Assembly: GCA_033060915.1 (NCBI GenBank)
Contig: CM065384.1
Location: 14,596,001 to 14,660,000, forward strand
DNA from: Euryodendron excelsum
Taxonomy: Eukaryota; Streptophyta; Magnoliopsida; Ericales; Pentaphylacaceae
Direction of reading: 5' to 3'
Length of the DNA: 64,000 nt
Below are positions 22,035-34,666 of the stretch, piece after piece. Every line of letters starts with the position of its first letter. Position 1 is the first letter of the stretch. The translations under genes were made by a program, and so were the position numbers. Below the pieces are notes generated by a model that saw only the letters and a list, made by a program, of their open reading frames with translations, did not search any database and was not told where the DNA came from.

Positions 22035-25000
22035 CGAAGCCTCCTCCAACGTGAAAGGGATCCGCAAAATCAACCTAAAACTCCTATATTTCGATATACA
22101 GAGCTCGAGCACCTCCTAAACCCTAGCTTCCCTAGGTTTTCCAAACCCTAGCCACCCTACACAAACCCTAGCCTCTTATACACTTATACACTCCCCCATA
22201 CACTCATACACTAACCTTCAACCCTCCTTCAAAGACTTGAAGAGCTGCAATCTGAAGTTTGAAGCTTGAAGACAACTCTTGAAGATCGAAGACAAGCAAG
22301 GCTCGCAAAATAAACAAGACATACGGTAGGCTCCCTATTTAAATTTCTGCACTTCCCCCCTCTCTCTTCTCTCTCCTAACCCACTTGGCTTTTCTCTATT
22401 TTAATCCCCCATCTCTTTTCCCACCTTCTTTGCATGCTTGAAATAAGGGGATTCCCGGTTCATGTGAAGGATTGGGCTATTGGAGAGTCACCGTGTCGGG
22501 GGCTTTCTTCTAGTCTAACCAAAGACCACGTGGGTCCGGCCCCTTAATTATGTGGTGAAGCCTTAACCTTGTATGTTCATGACCCCAAAATTGCATTGTG
22601 CATATCATGGTCTTGCATCTTCCAAAAGTCGTTTTCAAAGTTGTTTTTCAAATCGTTTTCAAACTTGTTTTCAAAATTGTATCAAAATCTCTTTTTCAAA
22701 ACAAGTTTTCACAATCACAATCCTAGGGTGATTCTAGTTTTTCCATGGCTAGGATTGCTTTAGGAAAGTGTTACATTCAAAGTGACCAATACGGTCCATA
22801 TTTTCAAATCTTGTTGTTTTCAAAACCACTTTCCTAAAGTGGTTCTAGCCCTCCTATGGTTAGAATTGCTTTAGGAAAGTGAGATGTTTTTACACCTTCT
22901 GAAAACTCTCTTTTCAAAAAGTCTTTCTTCCTAAAAATCTCCTTTTCAACATACTTTCCTAAAACTCTCATCTCTAAAATTGTTTTCAAAAACTCCCTCC
23001 CAAAATTTATTTTTCAAAACTCCCTTTTTCAACTCCTTTCCAAAATCCTCTCCCCAAAATCCACTTTCTAAAAACGTTCCCCAAAAATCTTTCCAAAAAC
23101 TCTCTTCAACAATCTTCTACCAAAAACCTTCCTAGGAAAACTCTCTCCAAAAATCTTTCCAAAAACTCTTTTTCCAAAATCTTCTTTCTAGAAATTCCTC
23201 CCTAGGATTTTCCTTCTAAAATCTACATTTTCAAAAACACACTTTCTACAAACTCCTCTTTAAAATCTCTTTCAAAAAACTCTCCCTTCAAATTCACTTT
23301 CCAAAAACTTCTCCCTAGGATTTTCTTCCAAAAACTCGTTTTCAAAAACGCACTTTCCAAAAATCTCTTTCCATAGAGCCCAAGTCAACCCACGATTAGG
23401 AAACCCTAATTTTCTTTCCAAAAACATGATTTTCAAATTTTGCCTCGAACCCAGGTTTCCAAAATCTCTCGTTTTCTATATCCAAATTATACATGTTTCC
23501 AAAACTTATTTTCTACGTCGAAATTTAATTTTCCAAATCTAGGGTTTCTAGAATTTCCCTTTTCAAATCCTTGCCAAATCCTATCTTTCCTTTAGGAAAC
23601 CGAATCAAATATTCCCGTTTAGGAAACCAAATCCAATCCTCTGTTTTTGGAAATGAAATCAAACTTTCTCATTTAGAAACCAAATCCAATCCCTTCCTAA
23701 TCCAACTCTTTCCTAATTCAAATCCTTCCTAAACTTCCACTTTCCTAAATCTTAAGTGTCCAAAACTTGGACATAAAAATCTTTCCTAAATTTTAAAACT
23801 CAATTTCCACATCTTTCCTAACTCCACTCTTTCCTAATTCTACCATTTTCCAAATCTCAACTTTTCAAATCTAAGATTTCAAACCTTTCTTAAACTCAAA
23901 CCTTTCCTAATTTCAAGATTTTCTAAAACTCTAAAACTTTCTAAATCTTAAACTTTCTAAATTTCAAATCTTTCCAAATTCAAAACTTTCTAAATTTGAA
24001 ACTTTCTTGAGTTAAATCTTTCTAAACCTAAATCTTTCCAAATTCTAAATTTTCCAAAACTTCAACATCTTTCCAAATCTAAGACTTTTCTAAACTCAAA
24101 ACTTTCTTAATTCAAGCATTTCCTAAATTGAAAACTTTCCTTTTTCAAACCTTTCCAAATTCAAACTTTCCTAAGTTGAAACTGTCCTATCTCAAAACTT
24201 TCTAAATTCAAAATTTTTCAATTTCCAAACTTTCTTAAATTCCAAACTTTCCTAATTCCAAAACTTTTCAAAAATGAAACTTTCTTAATTCGGAACTTTC
24301 CTAAATCGGACCTTTCCTAATTCAAACCTTTCTTAAATCTAATCTTTCTTAAACTCTCGAGTCTTTCTTAAGTCTCATCTTTCTTAAGTCTAGATTTCCT
24401 GAACCTCCATCTTTCCAAAACAAGTCTAAATTTTTCCAACTTCTACTTTTTCAAATCAAAATTCAATCTTTTCAATTCCAAAATTTCAAATTCCAATTTT
24501 CAATCCTCTATTCAAAGTTCAATCTCTCAATCTTCCAATTCAATTTCCAATTCAATCTCTTTCTTCCAAATCAATCTCTTTTCAATCGGACTCTTGTCCG
24601 AACTATGACTGACCTGATTCCTCCAAAAGGATACGTAGGCAACCCTCATGGGTGCAGTCACAACATTTTTCAAATCTCAAATTCCACAACATTTTTTTTA
24701 AATTTCTATTTCTACAATTTCTTTCCAATCTCCAATCCTATAATTTTCTTCAAGTTTCCAATTCTATGATCTATTTCTACTTTCAATCTTCAACTTCAAT
24801 TTCCAAATTCAATTTCAATCTTCAAATTCAAGCTTCTATCTCTTCCTTTTCAAATCAAATCAAATCAATTTCTAAATCTATTTTTCAATTCTCTTTTCTT
24901 GCACTTACATATCATGTATCATGTTTTCCTGAACATTATTTTTCAAAGTGGATGGGATTGAACAAAAGTTACCTGAAGACTCTCATAGGTGAATTTATGG

Positions 25001-25446
25001 TAGATTGATATGTAGGTACCGAAAGAGCGGGGTAGGGTGATAGCTTAGTGCGTCTTCCCTACACGTAACCAACTTTCGAACCTAGAATCACTGTTTTCAA
25101 AGACCAAAAAGGAGTTATTTTTCAAAAAGGGCTAAATGTTTTCCAAAGGTTGCCAAACAACCTGTTTTCTTAAAAACCTTCTCTTAAGGAGATATTTTCA
25201 AAATCGTTTTTTAGAAACCCTAAGTGTAGTTTTCGGATTATGCTTAGTTTTTAGGTGACCTAACTCACTTTAATCAAGTTAAGTGGCGACTCCAAATCTT
25301 TTTCAAAAGCCCTTTATTCAAACCAATTTTCAATTCAAACCTAGTCGCACTCATTCCTCTAGGAGGGTGAGTTCTAACGAGAGAGTACAACATTTTTTCC
25401 ACTTGTGTGAGTATTCCTCGAGTGCGAAAAATCTGGGTGCGACAGC

Positions 25447-25465
25447 TGGCGACTCTGCTGGGGAG
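25447..25465 (+). other. Primer-binding site, tRNA-Arg type
   Basis: TGGCGACTCTGCTGGGGAG two bases after the 5' LTR end. Ogre-type elements of legumes use a site of this kind complementary to the 3' end of tRNA-Arg. It shows where minus-strand DNA synthesis would start and proves that 20235-25444 is a 5' LTR rather than a solo LTR. Confidence 0.8.
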
Positions 25466-26452
25466 ACTTAGAGGGTTAGGCCATAATCATGTCTCTTTAC
25501 CCTTTACTCATGTAGAGTCTACAATTAACTTGGTTCAATCCGATTCACTTTAAATTTTCAAAACTAAATTTGCAAAATTGTTTTAAAAGAAAAAATGCAT
25601 TCATTCATATTATCTTCTATTATGTTTGTCATCCACATACTAACACTTGCATATTTGTTTTGTAGGTGCGCTTTTGCTTAAATTTTATTAACTGCTTTGC
25701 ATGAATGTGATGTACAGGATGAATGGGAGTTGTTGGGCCATTTCCTCCACTTTTAAAAATCACACACACACTGCATGTGCACTTGCATTCTGCATACTTG
25801 CATACCCTGATATGTCTTTTCTAGTTAGAAAGGGGGAACGGTATATTGGTTGTGGGCAAGATGCTGTGCCAGTTTCTTCGCCTACGGCCTCTTGATGGTT
25901 CCCCCGCTCGGATCACCAACCGATTATGGCACCACCTTAGGGAGTGGGCCTAGGTTTGAAGATCAGGGGACCGAACCTTTTTAGAACGCATTAGTCAACC
26001 CTCAACCTCATACTCATACAAACATCATCCATAGCCCAACCCCTGCCGAATTTAAGACACGAGCACTGTTTTCAAAATCACGGAGGAAATGGCGACTACT
26101 CTTACTTTCATTTATAACTGCAGTTATAATGCTTGTATTTATACTGTTATAACCCATGTCTAACTGTTCATGCATACATGTTTACTTCAATAGTACTTTA
26201 TCTCTTTATACTCTTTGTATACCCATGTTAATGCATTCCATATTTCATGTCAAGACAAGAGTTCCAAGCAACTCAAATCACTGCATTTTCATGCATATGA
26301 TCAACCCATTGAGTGTGACACCAAGGTCACTCTCCCTTGCATTAAACCTACCCAAGCCCTAAGGGTTCCCACGTAACCCTAACGACTCATTGCATGCATC
26401 TCCATTCATTCTATAAGAGGGGCCCCAATCCCTCTATGCTCACGGAGATAGG
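25466..26452 (+). other. Leader of element C, first part
   Basis: No convincing coding region. It is ordinary mixed-composition sequence between the primer site and the insertion point of solo LTR D. It resumes at 32136. Confidence 0.6.
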
Positions 26453-26689
26453 TGTAAGCACCCCATTTTTGACCGCTCGGCAGTCTACACTCCGTCTAGA
26501 CTTGTTTTCAAGTCATTGTGGACATATTCCAATCGAATCCAATTCTCTAGGTCCAAATTCCATCTTTCCATCGCTTCGCGGGCCTGTCAGGCCCAAATAG
26601 AGGCAAAATGACCAAAATGCCCTTAGGGGCATTGTCCTTTCTTATTCCAATTCTAGTCCCTCTCTCAAGACAGTTTATTCCTCGAGACG

Positions 26690-27590
26690 GTCCGAGTAGC
26701 AAAACTACTCACAAAACCGTTAGAGTAGCGGAAACACTCACAAAACCATTAGAGTGGCGGAAACACTCACAATCCAGGCGCGTCTCTTCGGAGATGGTAA
26801 GACCCCTTTTCAATCCCACTCTCGAGACAGTTTATTCCTCGAGACGGTTCCAACCTAGGCACGTTTCTTCGGAGACGGTAAGACCCCTTTCCAATCCCTC
26901 TCTCGAGACAATTTATTCCTCAAGACGGTCCGAGTAGCAAAACTACTCACAGAATCGTTAGAGTAGCAGAAATACTCACAAGAACCGTTAGAGTGGCGGA
27001 AACACTCACAAAACCATTAGAGTGGCGGAAACACTCATAAAACCGTTAGAGTAGCGGAAGTACTCACAAAACCGTTAGAGTGGCGGAAACACTCACAATC
27101 CAGGCACGTCTCTTCGGAGACGGTAAGACCCCTTTCCAGTCCCACTCTCGAGACAGTTTATTCCTCGAGACGGTCCGAGTAGCAAAACTACTCACAAAAC
27201 CGTTAGAGTAGCGGAAATACTCAAGGAACCGTTAGAGTAGTGGAAATACTCACAGAACCGTTAGAGTAGCGGAAATACTCACGAAACCGTTAGGGAGGCG
27301 AAAACACTCAAAACCTAGGCACGTCTCTTCGGAGACGGTAAGACCCCTTCTAGTCCCACTCTCGAGACAGTTTATTCCTCGAGATGGTCCGAGTAGCAAA
27401 ACTACTCACAAAACCGTTAGAGTAGCGGAAATACTCACAGAACCGTTAGAGTAGCGAAATACTCACAAAGCCGTTAGAGTAGCAGAAATACTCACAAATC
27501 ATCAACCCCGTCTGAGTAGCGAAAATACTCAACCCCGTCTGAGTAGCGGAAATACTCACACCGTTAGAGTGGCGGAAACACTCAAAACCT
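26690..27590 (+). repeat. Array of about 21 short hairpins GAGTR-loop-YACTC
   Basis: Units of about 27-29 bases of the form CCGTTAGAGTAGCGGAAATACTCACAAAA (split here: CCGTTAGAGTAGCGG, AAATACTCACAAAA). The arms GAGTA and TACTC pair across a 5-7-nt loop. By hand count about 14 units have A opposite T at the inner arm position, 5 have G opposite C (GAGTG...CACTC), one has an A/C mismatch and one is degenerate. Four blocks begin with GAGTAGCAAAACTACTC, a 6-bp stem. CGTCTC-TTCG-GAGACG units lie between blocks. Confidence 0.8.
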
Positions 27591-28570
27591 AGGTCAACAC
27601 CAGTGGCTGTTAGCCCACTTCGGTGAAAAATGACCAAATTACCCTTAAGACCTTTTTCGAGACTTTCCAGTTAAGATGACCATTTTGCCCCTAGGCATCC
27701 GAATGCCCCGGGAACCACACCGGCTCTGTGTATCAAACCGGTAACCCTTTGAGATTGCTTTTTATAGTATTCTCAACCTCTCCTTCTCTTTCCGGATCAT
27801 TCCGAGTCAGTCCCGGCCAACCCGGTACAAAATGACCGTTTTGCCCCTGGAGGGCTGGTCTCCTTCTTCGACCATACCAACTTTGAGTATCAAACCGGTA
27901 ATGACCCGAGAATACTTTTTATAGTATTCTCAACCTTCCTTTACCTTTCCGGATCATTCCGAGTCAGTTCCGGCCAACCCGGTAAAAATGATCGTTTTGC
28001 CCCTAGAGGGCCGGTCTCTTTCTTCAACCACACCGGCTCTGGGTATCAAACCTGTAATGTCTCAAGAACACTTTTTATAGTATTCTCAACCTTCCTTTAC
28101 CTTTCCGAATCATTCCGAGTCAGTTCCGACAAACCTAGTACAAAATGACCGTTTTGCCCCTGGTGAGCCGGTCTCCATTTCCGACCACTCCGGCCCTGGG
28201 AATCAAACCGGCAACCTCTGGGAACATTCTAAATAATGTTTCCAGATCCCAAGTCTTCTTCCGGGACAGTTTGAGTCTGTCCCGGCAGTTTTCCGGTCCG
28301 GTTGACCGTTTTGCGCCTAAAGGCTCGGTCAACCTTTCCGACACATCTTATCCTCACTTTTCAAGTCAAATACCTCCAGGACACTATTTTAAGTGTTCCT
28401 GCTCCTTTCCGGCCTTCCGGGTCACTCCCGACTCCTTCAAATCATTCCCGGACTTTCCGGAGTCACTCCTAGTGAAGCCAGGCTAAAGTTTACATGGTAG
28501 TCACTAGTACAGGCGCCCAAATCTAGTCAAAGATACGTTGCTTGCCGACCTTAAATCTTTCCTAATTGAC

Positions 28571-28671
28571 TGGCGCCACTAGTAGTGGCGCCAAGCCAAA
28601 AAATGGCCTAGCGCCACTCCTAGTGGCGCCAGTGTAGAATTTGGCCTGGCGCCACTACAACAGGCGCCAGG
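28571..28671 (+). promoter_or_regulatory. Triple GGCGCC hairpin cluster of LTR D
   Basis: 28571-28593 has perfect 10-bp arms, 28608-28632 has 11-bp arms with one mismatch, and 28645-28671 has perfect 9-bp arms (CCTGGCGCC and GGCGCCAGG) around ACTACAACA. The TATA box follows 14 bases later. Confidence 0.7.
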
Positions 28672-28684
28672 TTTGTCTTCCCTC

Positions 28685-28692
28685 TATAAATA
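28685..28692 (+). promoter_or_regulatory. TATA box of LTR D
   Basis: TATAAATA followed by CCGAGCC. If active, D could drive transcription rightward toward the gag of element C. Confidence 0.7.
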
Positions 28693-31600
28693 CCGAGCCT
28701 CGTTCAACGTGAAAGGGGTCTGCAAACTTAACCTAAAAATTCTATATTTCGATATACAGAGCTCAAGCACCTCCAAAACCGTAGCCTCCCTAGGTTTTCT
28801 CAAACCCTAGCCACTATACACAAACCCTAGCCTCCTATACACTCATACACTCCCCCATACACTCATACACTAGCATTCAATCACTCTCTGAAGACTTGAA
28901 GAGCAACCATCCAAAGCTTGAAGACAATCTTTGAAGACTGAAGGTGAAGATCAAGACCGAAGACCGAAGATCGAAGACTGCACGGCGCATAAAATAAACA
29001 AGAAACAAGGTAGGCTTTCTCCTTAAGTTTCTGCACTTCCCCCCCTCTCTCTTCTCTCTCCAACCCACTTGGGTTTCCTCTATTTTAATCCCCCATCTCT
29101 TTCCCCCCCTTTCTTTGCATGCTTGAAACAAGAGGATTCCCGGTCCATGTGTAGGATTGGGCTATGGGAGAGTCATCGTGTCGGGGGCTTTCTTCTAGTC
29201 TAACCAAAGACCACGTGGGTCCGGCCCCCTTGATTATGTGGTGAAGCCTTAGCCTTGTATGTTCACGACCCCAAATTGCATTGTGCATATCATAGTCTTG
29301 CATCTTCCAAAAACCGTTTTCAAAGTTGTTTTTAAAAATCATTTTCAAACTCGTTTTCAAGATTGCATCAAAATCTCTTTTTCAAAAACTTGTTTTCAAA
29401 ACCACAATCCTAGGGTGATTCTAGCCTTTCCATGGCTAGGGTTGCTGTAGGAAAGTGTTATATTAAAAGTGGCCTTTTTGGTCTATATTTTCAAATCTTG
29501 TTGTTTTCAAAACCGCTTTCCTAAAGTGGTTCTAGCCTTCTTATGGTTAGAATTGCTTTAGGAAAGTGAGATGTTTTTACACCTTCTAAAAACTCTCTTT
29601 AAAAATTTCTTCCTAAAAATCTCTTTTTCAATATACTTTCCTAAAACTCTTCTCTCCAAAATTGTTTTCAAAAACTCCCTTCCCAAAATCTATTTTTCAA
29701 AATTTCCTTTTTCAACTCCTCTCCAAAACTCCTTCTCTTTAAAATCTCTTTCTAAAAACACTCCCTAGATTCACCTTCCTAAAAACTCTCTCCAAAAACC
29801 TTTCTAAAAAACTCTCTTTCCAAAATCTTCCTTTTAGAAATTCCCCTATAGGATTTTCTTTCTAAACTCTACGTTTCCAAAAATATGCTTTCCAAAAACT
29901 CCTTCTCTTTAAACTCTTTTTCCAAAAACTCTATCTTCAAATTCACTTTCCTAAAAACCCCTTCCTAGGATTCCCTTCTAGAAAACCTTCGTTTCTAAAA
30001 ACGCACTTTCCAAAAACTCTTTGCTTAGAGCCCAAGTCAAGCCTTATAGCCCACAATTAGGAAATCCTAATTTTCTTTCCAAAAACATGATTTTCAAACT
30101 TTGTCCCAAACCTAGGTTTCCAAAACCACTTGTTTTCACATCAAAACTATACATGTTTCCAAAACCTATTTTCTACGTCAAAACTACAATTTTTCAAATC
30201 TAGGGTTTTTAGAATCTCCTTTTCCAAATCCTATCTTCCCTTTAGGAAACCAAATCAAATCTCCCCGTTTAGGAAACTAGATCCCGTCCTCCGTTTTTGG
30301 AAACAAAATCAAATCTTTTCTTTTAGAAACCAAATCCAATCCCTTCCAAATCCAAATCTTTCCTAATTCAAATCCTTCCTAAACTTCTACTTTCCTAAAT
30401 CTTAAGTTTCCGAAACTTGAACATAAAAATCTTTCCTAAGTTTTAAAACTCAACTTTCAAATCTTTCCTAATTCAACCATTTTCCTAATTCAACCCCCCT
30501 TTCCAAATCTTAACTTTCCAAATTCAAGTTTTCAAACTTTTTCCAAACTCAAACTTTTCCTAGTCTCAAGATTTTCCAAAACTCTAAAACTTTCTAAATC
30601 AAAACTTTCTAAATTTGAAACTTTCTCAAATCTTTCTAAACTTCTAAACTTTCTAAATTCTAAACTTTCCAAAACTTCAAAATCTTTCTAAATCTAAGAC
30701 TTTTCTAAACTTAAAACTTTCTTAATTCAAACATTTCCTAAATTGAAAACTTTCCTTTTTCAAACCTTTCCCAAAACAAAACTTTCTTATTTTCAAAACT
30801 TCCTTGTTTTCAAAACTTTCCAAAATCAAAACTTCCCTTTTTCAAACATTTCTAAATTTGAAATTTTCTTAATTCAAAACTTTCTTAATTCAAAACTTTC
30901 CTAACTCCAAAACTTTCCAAAAATGAAACTTTTCTAATTTCAAAACTTTCTTGAACCTACAACTTTCCTAATTTCGAAACTTTCCAAAAATGACACTTTC
31001 CTAATTCGAAATTTTCCTAACCTAAATTTTTCCTAAATTCCAAGTTTCCAAACCTTTCTAAATCTTCCAAATCCAACATTCCAATCCAATCTTTCTTAGT
31101 CTCAAGTCTTTTCTAAGTCTCATCTTTCTTAAGTCTAGGTTTCCTAAACCTCCATCTTTCCACAACCAAGTCCTTCCAAAATCCATCTTTTCAAATCAAA
31201 GTCCAATCTTTTCCAAAATTTCAATTTCAAATCTCCTTTTCTAATTTCAAATCAAATTCAATTTCCAATTCAATCTCCTTCTTCAAATCCACTCTTCTAT
31301 TTTCAATCGGACTCCGATCCGAACTACGGCTGACCTGATTCCCCCAAAGGGATACGTAGGCAACCTTCATAGGTGCGGTCACAATATTTTTCAAACTTTC
31401 AATTCCACCCTCATGGGTGTGGTTTCCAAAATCTTTTCAAATCTCAAATACCAATTTCAAAATTTCTATTTTCAAATTTCTACCTTCAATTTTCAAACTT
31501 TCCAATTTCAATTCTATTTCTTCAAATCTATTTTCAAATCAAATCAATTTCTTTTCAAATCAATTTCTATTTTCCAATTCTCTTAATTTGCACTTGCATA

Positions 31601-32135
31601 TCATGCATCTTTTCAAACATTATTTTTCTAAAGTGAATAGGATTGAACTATAGTTAGTTAAAGACTCTCATAGGTGAATCTAGGGTAGATTGACATGTAA
31701 GTACCGAAAGGGCGGGGTAGGGTGATAGCTTAGTGCGTCTTCCCTACACGTAACCAACCTCCGAACCTAGGATCACTGATTTCAAAGACCAAAAGGAGTT
31801 ATTTTTCTAAAAAGGGCTAAATATTTTCCAAAGGTTGCCAAACAACCTGTTTTCCTAAAAAACCCTCTCTTGAGGAGATATTTTCAAAATCGTTTTTCAA
31901 AACCTTAAGTGTAGTTTTCGGACTATGCTTAGTTTTCAGGTGGCCTAACTCACCTTAATCAAGTTAGGTGGCGACTCCAAATCTTTTTCAAAAGCCCTTT
32001 ATTCAATCCCAATTTTCAATTCAAACCTAGTCGCACTCATTCTTCTAGGAGGGTGAGTTCTAACAAGAGAGTACAGCATTTTTCCCGCTTGTGTGAGTAT
32101 TCCTCCAGTGCGAAAAATCTGGGTGCGACAATAGG

Positions 32136-32593
32136 GTTGCCAAGAAGACAAGGGGCAATCAATCAACAAGGTCTCTCAGCGACCTCCTTGACATCAAATC
32201 CAAGGAAGGCGAATCCAAAGACTTAAGAGTAGTTTAGGATCTCCCTTTGTAAAAGTAGATAGGTGGAAGTTCAAAGGAAAATGTTCCCCCTCCCCCTATT
32301 AAAATGTATTTCAATTCTTTTGTATCTCAAACCCAAAATTTAATTTATGAATGAATGCATGGATGATTGAAGGTTCCTACCTGACGGTAAGGTGTCTGCA
32401 TACAAGGGCAAATCCCCTATCTCCAAAAGTGAGCCATACATTATGACTAGTTTCCCTCCTAAAAGGGGTACCCTAGAACATGCATTGCATAAAGCTTTCT
32501 AAAAACCAGAAACTGACTTGGGACTTGTGTTTTTATCTTTTTCTTTCTTCCTCTTCTATTTCTGTTACAGAAGTCGCCTTGCACTGAGTCAAC
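32136..32593 (+). other. Leader of element C, second part, with candidate splice acceptor
   Basis: Continues the leader after solo LTR D. From about 32530 to 32568 the plus strand is almost all T and C, then TTACAG|AAGTCG gives AG at 32569-32570, a strong plant 3' splice site just before gag. It could pair with the conserved donor in the 5' LTR (22326). Splicing is inferred. Confidence 0.5.
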
Positions 32594-34666
32594 ATTGCTC
32601 CCAAGAAAGTGCAACATCCACCTAGGGATCCCATTATTACCCGGCAAAGAGCATCACTGATGGCTGCTAACCCTGAAGAATCTTCTCAGGTCTCTCGAGA
32701 GGAAGTCAACGAAATGAGAACTAAGATGGATGAGATGCTCAAACTCATTCAAACTCTGGCCATGAAGGATGCTACTGCAGTCCCGTCATCATCTATGACT
32801 TCATCCAAAGACCTTGAACCCACTAATCCAAGAATCATGCTTCAATCCGACAATGCTGGGAGGACTAAGGAAGACGCCAAAGGAGTCAACACTGAAGAAG
32901 AAGAGACCATATTGCTTTCACCTGCTATAAAGAAGGCCTCTCTAGATCCTCTTAGTCTGAAAATCCAAGGACTGGAAGATTCATTGCGAAGTCTCCATGG
33001 CCACGATGTTTACGGGTTCACTTCTTATGATGAGATCTGTTTCTTCCCTGACCACCCGAGACCTGCTAACTTTAAAATGCCTAACTTTTAGAAGTACGAA
33101 AGTACCGGTAACCCTGTTGCTCATCTTTGTCTATATGTTGGAGCACTTAGTGGACATGGCAACGACCCGAAGCTCCTTATGCAGTTGTTCCAACACAGCC
33201 TCATAGGGTCGGGTCTGCAATAGTTCGCTCGTCTGGACTTAAGGAAAATCACCACCTGGATGGAGCTAGTCAATGCATTCAAAGCCCAATACCATCACAA
33301 CATCGATCTCACTTCCAATCGCTGGTCCTTGATGACGATGAGCAAGAGTGAGAAGGAGAGCTTTAAAGCATACACCCTAAGATGGAGGGAGTCCGCTGCC
33401 CAAGTTAATCCCCCGTTGGAGGAGAAGGAGTACGTACAACTGTTCGTACATACTTTTCAAGGTATATTCTATGAGAAGCTCTGCACAAGTGTGGGAAAAA
33501 GCTTCTCCGAACTCATCATGCAAGGAGAAATGATAGAAAACGGCCTCAAGACAGGAAAAATCATAGATCCTTATGCCAAGACTGGAGAAAATACCGCCAA
33601 TATAGCCAAGAAGGTGGCTACTACAAGGGGCACGATCAGGAAGGAAAGCGAAGTGTCTACTATTCTGCCTAGCCAACCACCCCAATATTGACCCCCGTTA
33701 CAATCACCCCCAGTCTTGCCCTTGCCCACCTTGACCATGCCTGCTCCACCCCCAAACTATGGTCCCGCTGGGGCACGACCCAACTTCAATAGACCTACTA
33801 GATGCATCCGTACCTTCGACGCCTTAGCCTGCACCCAAACCGAGGCCTACCATAGCCTTCTAAAGAACAACATCCTGAAACCCGTACCTAGTCGCCCGTT
33901 GCCAAGCCCTCTACCCCCAACCTTTAATGCTGCCCTTACATGTGAGTACCATTTAGGTGGCCAGGGGCATGACACCGAAAGCTGCTTTGCTCTTAAGCAC
34001 AAGATCCAAGATTTGATCGATAATAAGACCATTGATCTACAGCCGGTAAAACCTGCTCCCACTCCCAATATGACCGCAAACCCTCTGCCGGATCACACCG
34101 TCAATATGATACTAGTAAAGATGGGTGGCGAGGGAGAAATCGATGAGTTCGAGGCCGAAGGTTATGAGAGCGATTGGGAGGCCAATGAAGAAAGTGACTA
34201 GAAGGAAGATCTCCCACTATGCCCAATTTATCTCTATGACCCTGATGAGGTGCCTGATGCTTCTGACTGGCCCATTGAAGAGCCAATGTTGCCAAAGGAA
34301 GAACACATCGAAAGCATAACTACCGGTGGGTGGGGTGATGAATTTCTACACCCGAAGTATGCCGCAGCTGAAAGTCACTTGCTGGAAAACCCTTGGCCCG
34401 TAACTGAGTACAACTATGAAGACATGGATTCGGGACTAGAAGAGTCAAGAGAATAGGCAGAGCCATTCGAATTGGAAGGGGGTGAGCTGGTCACCCTGTT
34501 TACAGAAGAACCCGCTGCAAAGAGCAAGAAGGAGGCTGACAACCGCATCAACAGTGTCAACGTCTTTGGAGCTCTAGGAGAAGCTTTTGCTTGTCTCGCC
34601 TTAGCCGGGGATCCGGGCCGCGAATGGAGCATCGAAGAAGTGGGAATTGTCCCAAGGCCGTACTAA
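32594..34666 (+). pseudogene. Gag of element C, one frame with five internal stops
   Basis: A single reading frame of about 690 codons can be followed from 32594 to the TAA at 34664-34666. It is broken by TAG at 33089, TAG at 33221, TGA at 33689, TAG at 34199 and TAG at 34454, without frameshifts. The likely start codon position (32594) reads ATT; the next in-frame ATG is 32660. An N-terminal coiled-coil-like segment (about 32700-32770) precedes the retrotransposon Gag domain (about 33110-33490, with WMELVNAFKAQYHHN and LRWRESAAQVNPPLEEKEY). A zinc-knuckle variant follows, CEYHLGGQGHDTESC, with spacing C-x2-H-x5-H-x4-C, and then an acidic tail. Gag would form the particle. This copy is dead, but the frame is well kept, so decay is by point change. 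Confidence 0.85.

Larger units (their letters stand above)
20235..25444 (+). mobile_element. 5' LTR of element C (5210 bp)
   Basis: It starts TGTAAACACCCCATTTTTGA and ends TCTGGGTGCGACA, followed at once by the primer site. It is closely similar to the 3' LTR (39857-44873) over its whole length. It is 193 bases longer, of which 162 are two extra 81-bp repeat units. It carries U3 repeats, hairpin cluster (about 21907-22012), TATA box, candidate first exon and the pyrimidine-rich half. Confidence 0.9.
26453..32130 (+). mobile_element. Solo LTR D (5678 bp) inside element C
   Basis: It starts TGTAAGCACCCCATTTTTGA, ends TCTGGGTGCGACA, and is flanked by an exact 5-bp duplication ATAGG (26448-26452 and 32131-32135). 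It is the longest LTR here because of an expanded hairpin array (26690-27590). It has an intact TATA box (28685-28692), a perfect GGCGCC hairpin cluster and the donor at 29010. It is the youngest layer of the nest and nearest in sequence to the LTR at 1-4432. Confidence 0.92.

Noticed and set aside
26690..27590. CRISPR-like regularly spaced repeats
   Set aside because: The spacers are also repeats, the setting is a plant LTR and no cas gene is present. It is a tandem hairpin array.
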